Assembly: GCA_963977125.1 (NCBI GenBank)
Contig: CAXBNJ010000001.1
Coordinates: forward strand, 372,001-436,000
Direction: 5' to 3'
Source: UBA2705 sp963977125
GTDB lineage: Bacteria > Pseudomonadota > Alphaproteobacteria > Micavibrionales > Micavibrionaceae
DNA: 64,000 nucleotides
Below, one piece after another: positions 36,888-45,798 of the stretch. How positions within the stretch are numbered: position 1 is the stretch's first letter; every line of letters begins with the position of its first letter. Under the pieces are notes generated by a model. That model worked only from the letters and a program-made list of their open reading frames with translations. It did no database searches and was not told the DNA's origin. Position numbers and translations under genes: made by a program.

Positions 36888-36901
36888 AATATTTCTCCTG
36901 T

Positions 36902-37222
36902 TTACATGACCAAAACTACGCCATTTTTCTTGGCACGTTTCATGAATAAATCTTGGGCTTCTTCGATAAGATGTCTAATTTCAGCGGGGGATTCTTTGGT
37001 GAATAAGCTGCTATATACGGTGCATTGGCTGCCAGTGCTCTGCTGGCCCTCGGGGAGGAAGGCTGCATTTAAATCAATGCGTGTTTTTGCTTTTTCATGT
37101 TGGTCATTGTTATTTGGAGGGTATGCGAGTATGTTGCTCACATTCACGGGATATTCTATATAGTCGCCCATATCTTTTGTGTCTCTTGCGTGAACCGTAA
37201 TAAATATCGTAGATAGTCCCAT
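36902..37222 (-). CDS. Small paralogous protein, copy A
   Basis: The 106-aa protein is the first gene of the triplet: IFITVHARDT, then TRIDL, then TVYSSLFTKESPAEIRHLIEEAQ. The pattern TVYSSL is shared with TVQSSL in copy B. It is soluble by inspection. The family is unknown to me. A consensus-like promoter lies directly upstream. Identity among the three is low outside the shared motifs, so the duplication is old or divergence was fast. Confidence 0.65.
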   Translation of the reverse strand: MGLSTIFITVHARDTKDMGDYIEYPVNVSNILAYPPNNNDQHEKAKTRIDLNAAFLPEGQQSTGSQCTVYSSLFTKESPAEIRHLIEEAQDLFMKRAKKNGVVLVM

Positions 37223-37262
37223 AATTAAGTATCCTAATATATGTTTTTAATGTTGTATAAGT

Positions 37263-37291
37263 TATATACAAAATAATTATGGTAAAGTCAA
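37263..37291 (-). promoter_or_regulatory. Promoter of the three-paralogue operon
   Basis: On the minus strand -35 TTGACT (37291-37286), 17 bp of spacer and -10 TATATA (37268-37263) sit 40 bp before the ATG at 37222, in AT-rich DNA. Confidence 0.6.
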
Positions 37292-37305
37292 TATTTTTAT
37301 GAAAA

Positions 37306-38157
37306 CTATAGGCTGGCGCTAAGTTTAGAAAAACAGCTCTGCAGCTTGCGCTTTAATGTGTCAAATTTGCGGGGCTCAATTTTATGTGTTTTCTCATTCA
37401 TATACAGGGCGCGATTAATTTCTATTTGAATGCTGTGTATTTGGTTGTGCGGCGCGCCATTGGCGGCGATAAGCTCATCGCCCTGAAACGGATCATTGCT
37501 AAGGACTTTGTAGCCTTGCGCGGTTAAAAGCTGTCGGAGCTTTTGGCCGATTTTTGCGTCAGCAGTTTGTCCGAATTGGTCGCTTATTACAATATCTGCC
37601 GTATAATTAAGGCGTGGGTTTATTTTAGGCTTCATAATGGCTTTGGGCGCAGAGTGGCAGCTTATGTGGATGGCTTGACCATGAATGTCTTTAAGGCGCA
37701 AAAGCTCGCTTTGTATGAGGCTGTGATAGGGGCGGTAATAGCCATCAATGCGGGCGGTAATATCCGCAGGGGTAAAAAGATCCCCATTCACATCAGGCCA
37801 AACAAGGCCAAGGCCGTTATCGCTTTTATTTGTGGGGGTAAGTGGCTCTGGCCATGGCGCGCAGAACCAATCAGGGCGCATATCGCTCAAGGCGCGGTTC
37901 GTATCAATATAGCAGCGGCAAAACTGAGCATTGATTAAGGGCGCGCCAATGGCGCTCGCGAAATCAAAAATTTGATCAATATAGCGGTCGACTCCGGGGT
38001 ATATTTTTCCCGCACTTATATTTTCATCACCTTTAATCGGGTGAAACGTGCCGCTATGGGGGGATTCAAAAAGAAACGGGATGGTTTCTTGGTCTTTTGG
38101 CTGTATGAGTTGATAGATTTGCTTGTCTGAAACCATATTTGTCGTTATTTTCTTCAT
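37306..38157 (-). CDS. N-formylglutamate amidohydrolase family protein
   Basis: The protein has the FGase signatures: PFLFESPHSGTFHP near the N-terminus, a central FCRCYIDTNRALSD, then AIHISCHSAP and INPRLNYTADIVISDQFG, and IHSIQIEINRALYMNE near the end. These supply the His, Asp and Glu residues expected for metal binding. Members cleave N-formylglutamate in histidine breakdown or act on related N-acyl compounds; no hut genes are nearby, so the substrate is open. Starts at 38172 (GTG), 38157 (ATG) or 38136 (ATG) are possible; none has a clear ribosome site. It is divergent from serS. Confidence 0.85.
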   Translation of the reverse strand: MKKITTNMVSDKQIYQLIQPKDQETIPFLFESPHSGTFHPIKGDENISAGKIYPGVDRYIDQIFDFASAIGAPLINAQFCRCYIDTNRALSDMRPDWFCAPWPEPLTPTNKSDNGLGLVWPDVNGDLFTPADITARIDGYYRPYHSLIQSELLRLKDIHGQAIHISCHSAPKAIMKPKINPRLNYTADIVISDQFGQTADAKIGQKLRQLLTAQGYKVLSNDPFQGDELIAANGAPHNQIHSIQIEINRALYMNEKTHKIEPRKFDTLKRKLQSCFSKLSASL

Positions 38158-38190
38158 AGGTAAAACCAACACTAGATATAGAAGATAGAC

Positions 38191-39504
38191 ATGTTTGATA
38201 TAAGAGCAATAAGAAAAGACCCCGCATTTTTTGATACAGCATGGGCGCGCCGTGGATTAGAGCCGCAAACCCCAGCTATATTGGCCCTTGATACGCAGTG
38301 GCGTGATGGGCAAACAAAATTGCAGTTATTGCAACAGCAACGCAAAGAGCTATCAAAAAGCATTGGCCAGATAAAATCACAAGGCGGCGATGCGGATGCT
38401 GTAATGGCTGAAGTAAATGATATTAAAGAAGCGATGACCGCATTAGAAGAGAGCGACCGCGATTTAGCACAGCAAATTGAGACTATCTTGCTCAGTCTAC
38501 CGAATATTATGGCTGATAATGTGCCTGATGGCGCTGATGAAGATGAAAACATCGAAATCCGCAAATGGGGTGAGCCCAAACATGTCGGCGAAAAAGATTA
38601 CCCTGACCATGTCGCCATTGGCGAAAAGCTTGGCATGATTGATTTTGACACAGCGGCTAAAATTTCAGGGGCACGTTTTGTTATGTTGCATTCTGGTATT
38701 GCGCGTTTAGAGCGCGCTCTGGCACAGTTCATGCTTGATACCCACACACAAGAGCATGGCTGTGTTGAAGTCTCTCCACCGCTGCTTGTACGCGAAGAGG
38801 CCATGTATGGCACAGGGCAGTTGCCTAAATTTGGCGAAGATAGCTTTGTCACCAAGCAAGGCCATTGGCTTATTGCGACTTCGGAAATTGCTTTGACGAA
38901 TATTGTGGCCGATATGATCGTTGATGAAGAGGCTCTGCCGCGCCGTTATACAGCCTTTACACCGTGTTTCCGCTCAGAAGCCGGATCAGCAGGCAGAGAT
39001 ACCCGCGGTATGCTTCGCCAGCACCAGTTCTACAAAGTTGAAATGGTCTCGATTACTTCACCGGAAGAAAGCTGGGCAGAGCATGAACGTATGACAACAT
39101 GCGCTGAAAATATATTGAAAAAATTAGAACTCCCATTCCGCACAGTTTTGCTATGTTCTGGCGATACAGGCTTTGGCGCTTTGAAAACGCATGATTTGGA
39201 GGTTTGGCTACCCGGTCAGCAGCTTTATCGTGAGGTATCTTCTGTCTCGAATACCGGTGATTTCCAAGCGCGCCGTATGAAAGCACGCTGCCGTAAAAAC
39301 ACTGAGCGCGATACACGTTTTGTCCATACGCTTAATGGATCAGGCGTTGCGGTTGGTCGTGCCTTAATCGCAGTGATTGAAAATTACTATGATGCGGCTG
39401 ATGGTGGGGTTTTTGTCCCTGAAGTCTTAAAGCCATATATGGGCGGCTTAGAAAAAATTGTCGCTGAAAATGGCCAAGCCGAAAAGCTTGTTAAAGCAGG
39501 GTAG
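38191..39504 (+). CDS. serS: Seryl-tRNA synthetase
   Basis: The 437-aa enzyme charges tRNA-Ser. The N-terminal tRNA-binding coiled coil lies at about 30-100. The class II catalytic core follows, with motif 2 (FRSEAGSAGRDTRGMLRQHQF, in pieces) and motif 3 (NGSGVAVGRALIAVIENY). Length and both motifs fit bacterial SerRS. It opens the serS-pcm-nlpD-yajC-secD-secF run; the surE gene often found between serS and pcm in alphaproteobacteria is absent. Confidence 0.97.
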   Translation: MFDIRAIRKDPAFFDTAWARRGLEPQTPAILALDTQWRDGQTKLQLLQQQRKELSKSIGQIKSQGGDADAVMAEVNDIKEAMTALEESDRDLAQQIETILLSLPNIMADNVPDGADEDENIEIRKWGEPKHVGEKDYPDHVAIGEKLGMIDFDTAAKISGARFVMLHSGIARLERALAQFMLDTHTQEHGCVEVSPPLLVREEAMYGTGQLPKFGEDSFVTKQGHWLIATSEIALTNIVADMIVDEEALPRRYTAFTPCFRSEAGSAGRDTRGMLRQHQFYKVEMVSITSPEESWAEHERMTTCAENILKKLELPFRTVLLCSGDTGFGALKTHDLEVWLPGQQLYREVSSVSNTGDFQARRMKARCRKNTERDTRFVHTLNGSGVAVGRALIAVIENYYDAADGGVFVPEVLKPYMGGLEKIVAENGQAEKLVKAG

Positions 39505-39515
39505 TACGAATTTAA

Positions 39516-40196
39516 ATGAATACTGAAAACACGCGTAAAATTCGCCTTATTATGCTTTTACGCAATATGGGCATTCATGATACTCAAGTCCTCTCTGCGA
39601 TAGAAACGACGCCGCGCGAGAATTTTATTCCCAAAGCTTTGCATGATAAAGCCTATGAAGATATGGCACTGCCCATTGGTCTTGGGCAAACTATATCACA
39701 GCCTTTTGTCGTGGCGATTATGAGCCAAGCCTTGAACTTAAATGACCGTGATAAGGTTTTAGAAGTCGGGACGGGCTCAGGCTATCAAGCTGTGGTCTTA
39801 GCAAAAATATGTCGCCGACTTTATACAATAGAGCGCCATAAGCCGCTTTTGGAGTTAGCACAGAAGCATTTTGATGATTTAAGCATCCGTAATATCACAG
39901 CTATGGCGGCCGATGGTATGAAAGGCTGGCCACAGCAAAAACCTTTTGATAAGATTATCGTTACCGCTGCGGCATTTGAACGCCCGCCAGATGCTTTATT
40001 TGAACAGCTTAAAGTGGGTGGTATATTAATTGTTCCAGTCGGTGATCGCGTTAATCAAGTCTTGAAACGCTATGAGAAACTGGACGAAGATACGTATTCG
40101 ACGACAGATATTTTACCGGTTAAATTTGTTCCTCTTTTACCCGACGTTCCAAAATCAACGGATTATGCACCTCATGAATTACCCAGCACGGCATAA
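39516..40196 (+). CDS. pcm: Protein-L-isoaspartate O-methyltransferase
   Basis: The 226-aa enzyme uses SAM to methylate isoaspartyl residues for protein repair. Visible are the PCMT start pattern (TPRENFIPKALHDKAYEDMALPIG and GQTISQPFVVAIM, in pieces), SAM motif I KVLEVGTGSGYQAVVLA and the late motif VGGILIVPVGDR. It begins 11 bp after serS and its end overlaps the start of nlpD by about 20 bp, so the genes are co-transcribed. Confidence 0.93.
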   Translation: MNTENTRKIRLIMLLRNMGIHDTQVLSAIETTPRENFIPKALHDKAYEDMALPIGLGQTISQPFVVAIMSQALNLNDRDKVLEVGTGSGYQAVVLAKICRRLYTIERHKPLLELAQKHFDDLSIRNITAMAADGMKGWPQQKPFDKIIVTAAAFERPPDALFEQLKVGGILIVPVGDRVNQVLKRYEKLDEDTYSTTDILPVKFVPLLPDVPKSTDYAPHELPSTA

Positions 40197-41196
40197 AAAT
40201 AAACTAAAAATATTGCGCTTCGCTGGTCTTTGCGGCGCGTCTTTGCTTGGTTTAAGTGCATGCTTATTGGGCGGTGCGCCTAATCGTGCGCCAGTGGTCC
40301 ATTATGGAGCGCAGCAAGGCGCGGGCAGCGCGGGCATACATACGGTTGTTGAGAGTGAAAATATTTGGCGCATTTCAAAAAACTATGCCATCCCCATGCA
40401 AGAGCTGATTATTCGTAACCGTTTAGCCGCGCCTTATGTCTTGAAAGTAGGGCAGCGCCTTGATGTGCCCCCGCCGCGTCAATATACGGTGAAATCAGGC
40501 GATACTATTTATGAAATTGCACGTCTGTTTTCTTTAAGCATGAGCCGTCTTGTGCGCCTGAATAACTTATCTGCGCCCTATAATATTCGTGTCGGACAGG
40601 TTTTAAAATTGCCGATGTCTTATGATTTACCTGAGGCTAGAAAAGCCTCACCGAATGCGGCGGGTAAGGCTGAAGAGCAATATGTGCACATGAGTGTGCC
40701 AGCTTCACGTCCGCAAAACACGACAGCGTCGAAACAATCTTCTGGCCAAACAGCGCAAGGGCAGACGAAAAAACAGGGCAGTAAATCGATCACGACAAAA
40801 ATACCGCCACGGTCTTCGAAAAGTTTTGCATGGCCACTTAAGGGCAAGGTTTTGTCGTCTTACGGCTCTAAAAATAACGGCCTGTATAATGATGGTATTA
40901 ATATCGCAGCGTCACGCGGTAGTGCGGTTAAGGCGTCAGAAAATGGCGTTGTTGTGTATACGGGTGATGAAATAAGCGGCTATGGTAACCTTGTGCTTAT
41001 TAAGCATGTGAATGGCTGGATATCCGCTTATGCGCATTTAGACCGTATTATGGCGGTACGTGGTAACACAATAAAACGTGGCGTGACTTTAGGCACTGTA
41101 GGATCAACGGGGAATGTTGACACACCGCAGCTGCATTTTGAACTACGCCAAGGCGCGCAGACGAAAAACCCTCTTGGCTTATTGGCTAAAAGCTAA
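40174..41196 (+). CDS. nlpD: NlpD-type LysM/LytM lipoprotein, amidase activator
   Basis: ATG 40174 is preferred: it gives a lipoprotein signal with lipobox LSAC (Cys30). Two LysM domains follow (about 50-95 and 98-143: HTVVESENIWRISKNYAI and YTVKSGDTIYEIARLFSL), then a Gln/Lys-rich linker and a C-terminal LytM domain (about 220-340). The catalytic His and Asp of active LytM enzymes are replaced (NDGINIA), while AYAHLD and LHFEL remain, as in E. coli NlpD, which activates amidases instead of cutting itself. It overlaps pcm. Confidence 0.9.
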   Translation: MNYPARHKNKLKILRFAGLCGASLLGLSACLLGGAPNRAPVVHYGAQQGAGSAGIHTVVESENIWRISKNYAIPMQELIIRNRLAAPYVLKVGQRLDVPPPRQYTVKSGDTIYEIARLFSLSMSRLVRLNNLSAPYNIRVGQVLKLPMSYDLPEARKASPNAAGKAEEQYVHMSVPASRPQNTTASKQSSGQTAQGQTKKQGSKSITTKIPPRSSKSFAWPLKGKVLSSYGSKNNGLYNDGINIAASRGSAVKASENGVVVYTGDEISGYGNLVLIKHVNGWISAYAHLDRIMAVRGNTIKRGVTLGTVGSTGNVDTPQLHFELRQGAQTKNPLGLLAKS

Positions 41197-41218
41197 AGCT
41201 CGAGTTTTCTTTAATAGG

Positions 41219-42163
41219 TTATTCTGTAACGGTAGGCTCAATAACAGCTTCTTCAACGACAGACTCTTTAGCGGCGGTCTCTTCGGCGCTTTGAGGCGCA
41301 AGTTCTTCGGTTTGTGCTGCTAAGAGCTGTTCAAAATAATCCGAGAAAAAACGATAGTAATTATGTGTATCTGGTGTGATCCGTGTGTAAGAAGATCGTG
41401 AGATAGCAAAACTACCTAACGGGTCAACGCAGATTTTATAGGGCATCGATGGATCATCTAAGTTGATGTAGATTTGGAATGTGTCGAGCTCATTGGTCAA
41501 ATATGAATCAATCGTATCAATGCTCGCTTTGTACACATAGGTGATGTCGTAATATTCAGGGCCATTAGCATCGAAATAATCGGCAAGCTCAAGCATTTCT
41601 TCCGTATCTTTAACACGCCAAATTGGTGTGCGTAAAATATTCGATAGCGGGTAGCGTATAACAATACCCGGGTCTGTGTATTTTATGCTTTGGTCTATGG
41701 GGGTTTCATAGGAAGCCCTGTTCATTTGCATTTCAAGCAAGTCCAAGAAAAATGACCGTGAATCTTTCGAGCGCAACTTGAAGGTCAAGTCGATAATTTT
41801 TTGTTGGATAAGGCCGGGAGAAAAAACAGTCTCCCCTGTGACAAAGCCATCTTTGTCGAGTTCTTTTATTAGAATAAAGTTTTGCTTTGTGAAGTCATTA
41901 ACATCAATGTTTTCTTTTAGGATGGGGAGGTCTTTAATATTTTCAGCAAATTTCCGCCAATTACCTATGTCGTCAATCTCTATGGGGGCGCTTAATTTAT
42001 GTGTCTGCGTAGCGGCATCATAGGTGCCTGACATCATTGTTATTTTTTTAGATATCAGTGATGCGGGGTAGATGCTTCTAGATTCAGCAACGGCTTGATA
42101 GCGATGCGGGGCGAGCAGAGTCGCACTTAAAATCAAACATATAAATAGTGGTAATCTGATCAC
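41219..42163 (-). CDS. Hypothetical exported protein
   Basis: The 314-aa protein has a signal peptide (LPLFICLILSATLLAP, cleavage near AVAES). The mature part is mixed alpha/beta with many Asp and Tyr residues and no motif I know; the tail is Glu/Ala-rich (about 290-314). It is inserted on the opposite strand between nlpD and yajC, genes that are normally contiguous, which suggests a lineage-specific insertion. No partner is evident. Confidence 0.6.
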   Translation of the reverse strand: MIRLPLFICLILSATLLAPHRYQAVAESRSIYPASLISKKITMMSGTYDAATQTHKLSAPIEIDDIGNWRKFAENIKDLPILKENIDVNDFTKQNFILIKELDKDGFVTGETVFSPGLIQQKIIDLTFKLRSKDSRSFFLDLLEMQMNRASYETPIDQSIKYTDPGIVIRYPLSNILRTPIWRVKDTEEMLELADYFDANGPEYYDITYVYKASIDTIDSYLTNELDTFQIYINLDDPSMPYKICVDPLGSFAISRSSYTRITPDTHNYYRFFSDYFEQLLAAQTEELAPQSAEETAAKESVVEEAVIEPTVTE

Positions 42164-42324
42164 TTTGAAAATCCTATAAAACTTCTTTAGTTAGTTTGTA
42201 ATGAAACTGTATTTAAATCTACAGCTAAATGAGAGGAAACGGACAAGTCCTCTTGCTATTCCCAATAATATAATTATAGTCCTGTTTCTTAAAACATGCA
42301 AAATTATTGAAGGATATTTGAGTA

Positions 42325-42777
42325 ATGCTCATAAAGTTCGCACATGCAGCTGAAGATGCTGTAACAGATTTAGCGCCAGATTTAGCCGCTAATATTCCAA
42401 CCGCAGGCGATGCGATGATGGCCAATATGGCCTTGGTTTTGGTTTTCGTCTTTATGTTCTATCTTTTGCTTTTCCGCCCACAACAAAAGCGCTTTAAAGA
42501 ACATGCAAATATGCTGAGTGGCCTTAAAAAAGGCGCTAAAGTCGTAACGCAAGGCGGCTTGATTGGTAAAATTGAGAAAATCACAGAGCAAGATGAAGTT
42601 GTTTTGGATCTTGGTCATGACCAAAAAGTCACAGTTGTACGCTCGGCTATTTCATCTGTATATGAATCAAAGCCCGGCAATGATAACGTTGCTAAAAGCA
42701 AAGCTAAAGAAGCTGCTAAGCCTGCAAAAGCGAAAACAGATAACGCTAAAAAAGAAAAAGCGTCATCGAAAAAATAA
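42325..42777 (+). CDS. yajC: YajC, Sec translocase accessory subunit
   Basis: The 150-aa protein has one membrane helix (about 33-52, MANMALVLVFVFMFYLLLF), the YajC signature RPQQKRFKEHANMLSGLKKGAKVVTQGGLIGKI (in pieces) and a Lys/Ala-rich tail from about 120. YajC associates with SecDF. It starts the secDF operon, with secD 52 bp downstream. A ribosome site (AAGGA) precedes the ATG. Confidence 0.95.
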   Translation: MLIKFAHAAEDAVTDLAPDLAANIPTAGDAMMANMALVLVFVFMFYLLLFRPQQKRFKEHANMLSGLKKGAKVVTQGGLIGKIEKITEQDEVVLDLGHDQKVTVVRSAISSVYESKPGNDNVAKSKAKEAAKPAKAKTDNAKKEKASSKK

Positions 42778-42829
42778 GACGGGATCAATATTCCGGGTCA
42801 ATTTTCAAATCATTTTGAAAGCTTAAACC

Positions 42830-44386
42830 ATGCTACAATTTACGCGTCTAAAAATTTATCTTATTACGATTGCTTGCGTGCTGGGGCTGCTTTATGCCTC
42901 ACCGAATTTAATGAGCGGCAATCAACGGGCTTGGGTCAGCGATAATATGCCGTCTTGGGTACCGAGTAAGACTATTAACTTAGGTTTGGACCTGCGCGGT
43001 GGTGTTCACCGTGTTATGGAAGCGGATATTGATAGCGTGGTTCTTGAGCGCGCAGATGACTTGGTTTCCCTTATTCGCACAGACTTACGTGAAGAAAAAA
43101 TCACCACCTTACGCCCTGTGACATCAACATCGGGTGTGCGTATTACATTACGTGAAGGCCATTCGGTTGAGCAGGCACGTAAAATCATGTTTAAGGCCGC
43201 GCCTGACCTGATTTTAAGTGCCGAGGGTAATACGCTGATTGGTGTGTTTAGCGAATCGTATATTAAAGACATTACCGATAAAACATTAGAACAGTCGATT
43301 GAAATTGTTCGCCGCCGTATTGATGAAACAGGTACGAGAGAGCCGATCATCCAACGCCAAGGTGATCGTCGTATTTTAATCCAAATTCCAGGCCTTGAAG
43401 ACACTTCAGAGCTTGATGCTATATTGGGTAAAACAGCGAAACTAAGCTTCCATTTAGTGAATAGTGGAGCGCGTCATGCCACGGGCTCTAAATTATTACC
43501 GATGCAAGAAAACCCCGGTGAAGAAATTAGCGTTAATCGCCGTGCTATATTGACGGGTGAAATGCTCACCAACGCACAAGCTGCGATGCAAGATGGTCAG
43601 AATATTGTGACGTTCCGTCTAAACGGTTTGGGCGCTCGTAAATTCTGTAAGGTAACAAGCGACCATAGCGGTCAGCTTTTTGCCATTGTTTTGGATGATA
43701 TTGTCTTGAGTGCGCCGCGTATTAACGAACCTATTTGCGGCGGCAGCGCGCAAATATCAGGAACATTTAGTATTCAAGAATCAACACAGCTGGCTTTGCT
43801 TTTGCGTGCGGGTGCTTTGCCGACGGAGCTTTATGTTGTTGAAGAGCGTAGCATTGGCCCATCACTTGGTGCTGATTCCGTGGCTGCGGGTAAAAATGCG
43901 TCTATGGTTGGATTGCTGCTTATTTTGGTCTTTATGATTATTTGCTATGGCACATTTGGCTTTTTTGCTGATATTGCTTTGGTTGTGAATATGGCCCTTA
44001 TTTTCGCGCTGCTTTCTGGCTTGCAAGCGACTTTAACGCTACCAGGTATTGCGGGGATCGTCCTGACCATTGGTATGGCGGTTGATGCGAATGTCTTGAT
44101 CTTTGAGCGTATTCGCGAAGAGTTACGCCATGGTAAGTCGATTATGGCCGCTGTTGATGCGGGGTATAGCCGCGCTATGACCACCATTGTTGATTCGAAC
44201 GTCACAACGTTAATTGCGGCTATATTGCTCTTTGCATTTGGCACGGGGCCAGTTAAAGGCTTTGCGGTGACTTTGGCGATTGGTATCATGACGTCATTCT
44301 TCTCGGCCACTATGGTTACACGTTTACTCGTTGTTCTATGGCTTAAGAATAAAAAGAATAGTAAACGCAAAGAACTGCCGATTTAA
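42830..44386 (+). CDS. secD: Protein translocase subunit SecD
   Basis: The 518-aa protein has a first membrane helix (about 8-24), a large periplasmic region with the D1 motif LGLDLRGGVH (about 50-60), and five more membrane helices in the C-terminal part. D5-type LTIGMAVDANVLIFERIREEL is intact. It is an RND-type proton-driven motor that pulls secreted proteins into the periplasm. secF follows 43 bp later. Confidence 0.97.
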   Translation: MLQFTRLKIYLITIACVLGLLYASPNLMSGNQRAWVSDNMPSWVPSKTINLGLDLRGGVHRVMEADIDSVVLERADDLVSLIRTDLREEKITTLRPVTSTSGVRITLREGHSVEQARKIMFKAAPDLILSAEGNTLIGVFSESYIKDITDKTLEQSIEIVRRRIDETGTREPIIQRQGDRRILIQIPGLEDTSELDAILGKTAKLSFHLVNSGARHATGSKLLPMQENPGEEISVNRRAILTGEMLTNAQAAMQDGQNIVTFRLNGLGARKFCKVTSDHSGQLFAIVLDDIVLSAPRINEPICGGSAQISGTFSIQESTQLALLLRAGALPTELYVVEERSIGPSLGADSVAAGKNASMVGLLLILVFMIICYGTFGFFADIALVVNMALIFALLSGLQATLTLPGIAGIVLTIGMAVDANVLIFERIREELRHGKSIMAAVDAGYSRAMTTIVDSNVTTLIAAILLFAFGTGPVKGFAVTLAIGIMTSFFSATMVTRLLVVLWLKNKKNSKRKELPI

Positions 44387-44429
44387 GTTGTCTGCGCTAT
44401 TATGTAAGAAAGATAATTAGGATAAAAAC

Positions 44430-45383
44430 ATGTTTCTCAAAGGTTTTCATATCGTTCCAGAAAATACTAAATTTGACATTATAGGTAAGCGCTTTATTGC
44501 TTTTGCTTTGTCATCTTTAGTGCTTATCGCCTCTATATTTTGCATTGCTTATAATGGTCTTAATTTCGGTGTTGATTTCACAGGCGGTACAGTCATTGAA
44601 ATTCAAACGGAGCAATCTGAGGATCTATCAGCTTTACGTGTGGCATTGAATGAACTGGATTTAGGTAATATTTCCTTACAAACTTTCGGGGCAGATACAG
44701 AGTTATTGATTCGATTGCCTGAGCAAGAAGGTGGCCCTGAAGCTCAAGAATTAGCAATCAGCACTGTGAAAACGATGCTCGACACAGCGGTCGCCAGTGG
44801 TTTTGAACTGCGCCGTACAGAATTTGTTGGCCCACAAGTCGGTAAAGAGCTTAAAAAAGCTGGCCTAATGGCGATTATATTCTCACTTGCGGGTATCTTG
44901 ATTTATATCTGGGTGCGCTTTGAATGGCAGTTTGGTGTTGCCGCGATTGCGGCGCTTGCGCATGATGCGATCGCAACAATTGGTTTATTTGCTTTGTTTC
45001 AAATGGAGTTTAACCTTTCAACGGTGGCGGCTTTGTTGATGATTGCTGGTTATTCGATCAATGATACGGTTGTTGTGTTTGACCGCGTTCGTGAATCGCT
45101 TCGTAAATTCAAAAAAACGCCCATTGCAGAAGTTTTCAACATGGCTATTAACGATACATTGTCGCGTACTGTTATGACATCATTCACAACACTGCTCGCT
45201 CTTATCGCGCTTTGGTTCTTTGGCGGCGAAGTTGTTCGTGGTTTTGTTAACGCGTTGATTTTCGGCATTGTGATTGGTACATATTCGTCCATATTCGTCG
45301 CTTCACCTGTATTGATGTTCTTCAATGTGCGTGCCGGTGATGATAAAGACCACCAAGCCGCCGCTATGGATGCGCGTGCTTAA
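44430..45383 (+). CDS. secF: Protein translocase subunit SecF
   Basis: The 317-aa protein shows the SecF signatures LNFGVDFTGGTVIEIQ near the N-terminus and AGYSINDTVVVFDRVRE in the membrane domain, with six hydrophobic segments in the SecD-like order. With SecD it forms the late-stage translocation motor. Its TAA is directly followed by the ATG of the next gene, so coupling is likely. Confidence 0.97.
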   Translation: MFLKGFHIVPENTKFDIIGKRFIAFALSSLVLIASIFCIAYNGLNFGVDFTGGTVIEIQTEQSEDLSALRVALNELDLGNISLQTFGADTELLIRLPEQEGGPEAQELAISTVKTMLDTAVASGFELRRTEFVGPQVGKELKKAGLMAIIFSLAGILIYIWVRFEWQFGVAAIAALAHDAIATIGLFALFQMEFNLSTVAALLMIAGYSINDTVVVFDRVRESLRKFKKTPIAEVFNMAINDTLSRTVMTSFTTLLALIALWFFGGEVVRGFVNALIFGIVIGTYSSIFVASPVLMFFNVRAGDDKDHQAAAMDARA

Positions 45384-45767
45384 ATGGATATTACGCCGCG
45401 CATTGCCAGTGACCGCATGGTTATTCAGTCTTATAAAGACGGCCAGTTTAAGGTCAGCGGACAGTTCTTTGATAGCAGTGTTTTAGTTTATGGCGGCGAA
45501 GCTTTGCCGTGGTGTACAGCTAAAGATATTGAATCGCTCACAGAAGATGACTTAGCACCGATTATTGCCTCTAAACAGCGCGGCGAATTTGAAGTTTTGT
45601 TGATTGGTACGGGGCAAGATTTCAAATTTCTAAACCCTGCGCTTAAAGCCCATCTACAAAAAAATGGTATCACGCCTGAAATGATGAACACAGGGGCGGC
45701 TTGCCGGACGTTTAATGTGTTACTAGCAGAGAGCCGCGCAGTTTGCGCAGCGATGCTGACGGCCTAA
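45384..45767 (+). CDS. Mth938-like (DUF498) protein
   Basis: The 127-aa protein shows the Mth938 fold pattern: VIQSYKDGQFKVSG, then SVLVYGGEALPW, then EVLLIGTGQDFKFLNPALKAHL and MNTGAACRTFNVLLAE. The family function is not settled; in mitochondria the relative NDUFAF3 helps complex I assembly. It begins on the base after secF ends, the usual alphaproteobacterial arrangement. Confidence 0.88.
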   Translation: MDITPRIASDRMVIQSYKDGQFKVSGQFFDSSVLVYGGEALPWCTAKDIESLTEDDLAPIIASKQRGEFEVLLIGTGQDFKFLNPALKAHLQKNGITPEMMNTGAACRTFNVLLAESRAVCAAMLTA

Positions 45768-45798
45768 AGATAACGGCGCCTGTTGTTTATTCACAAAA

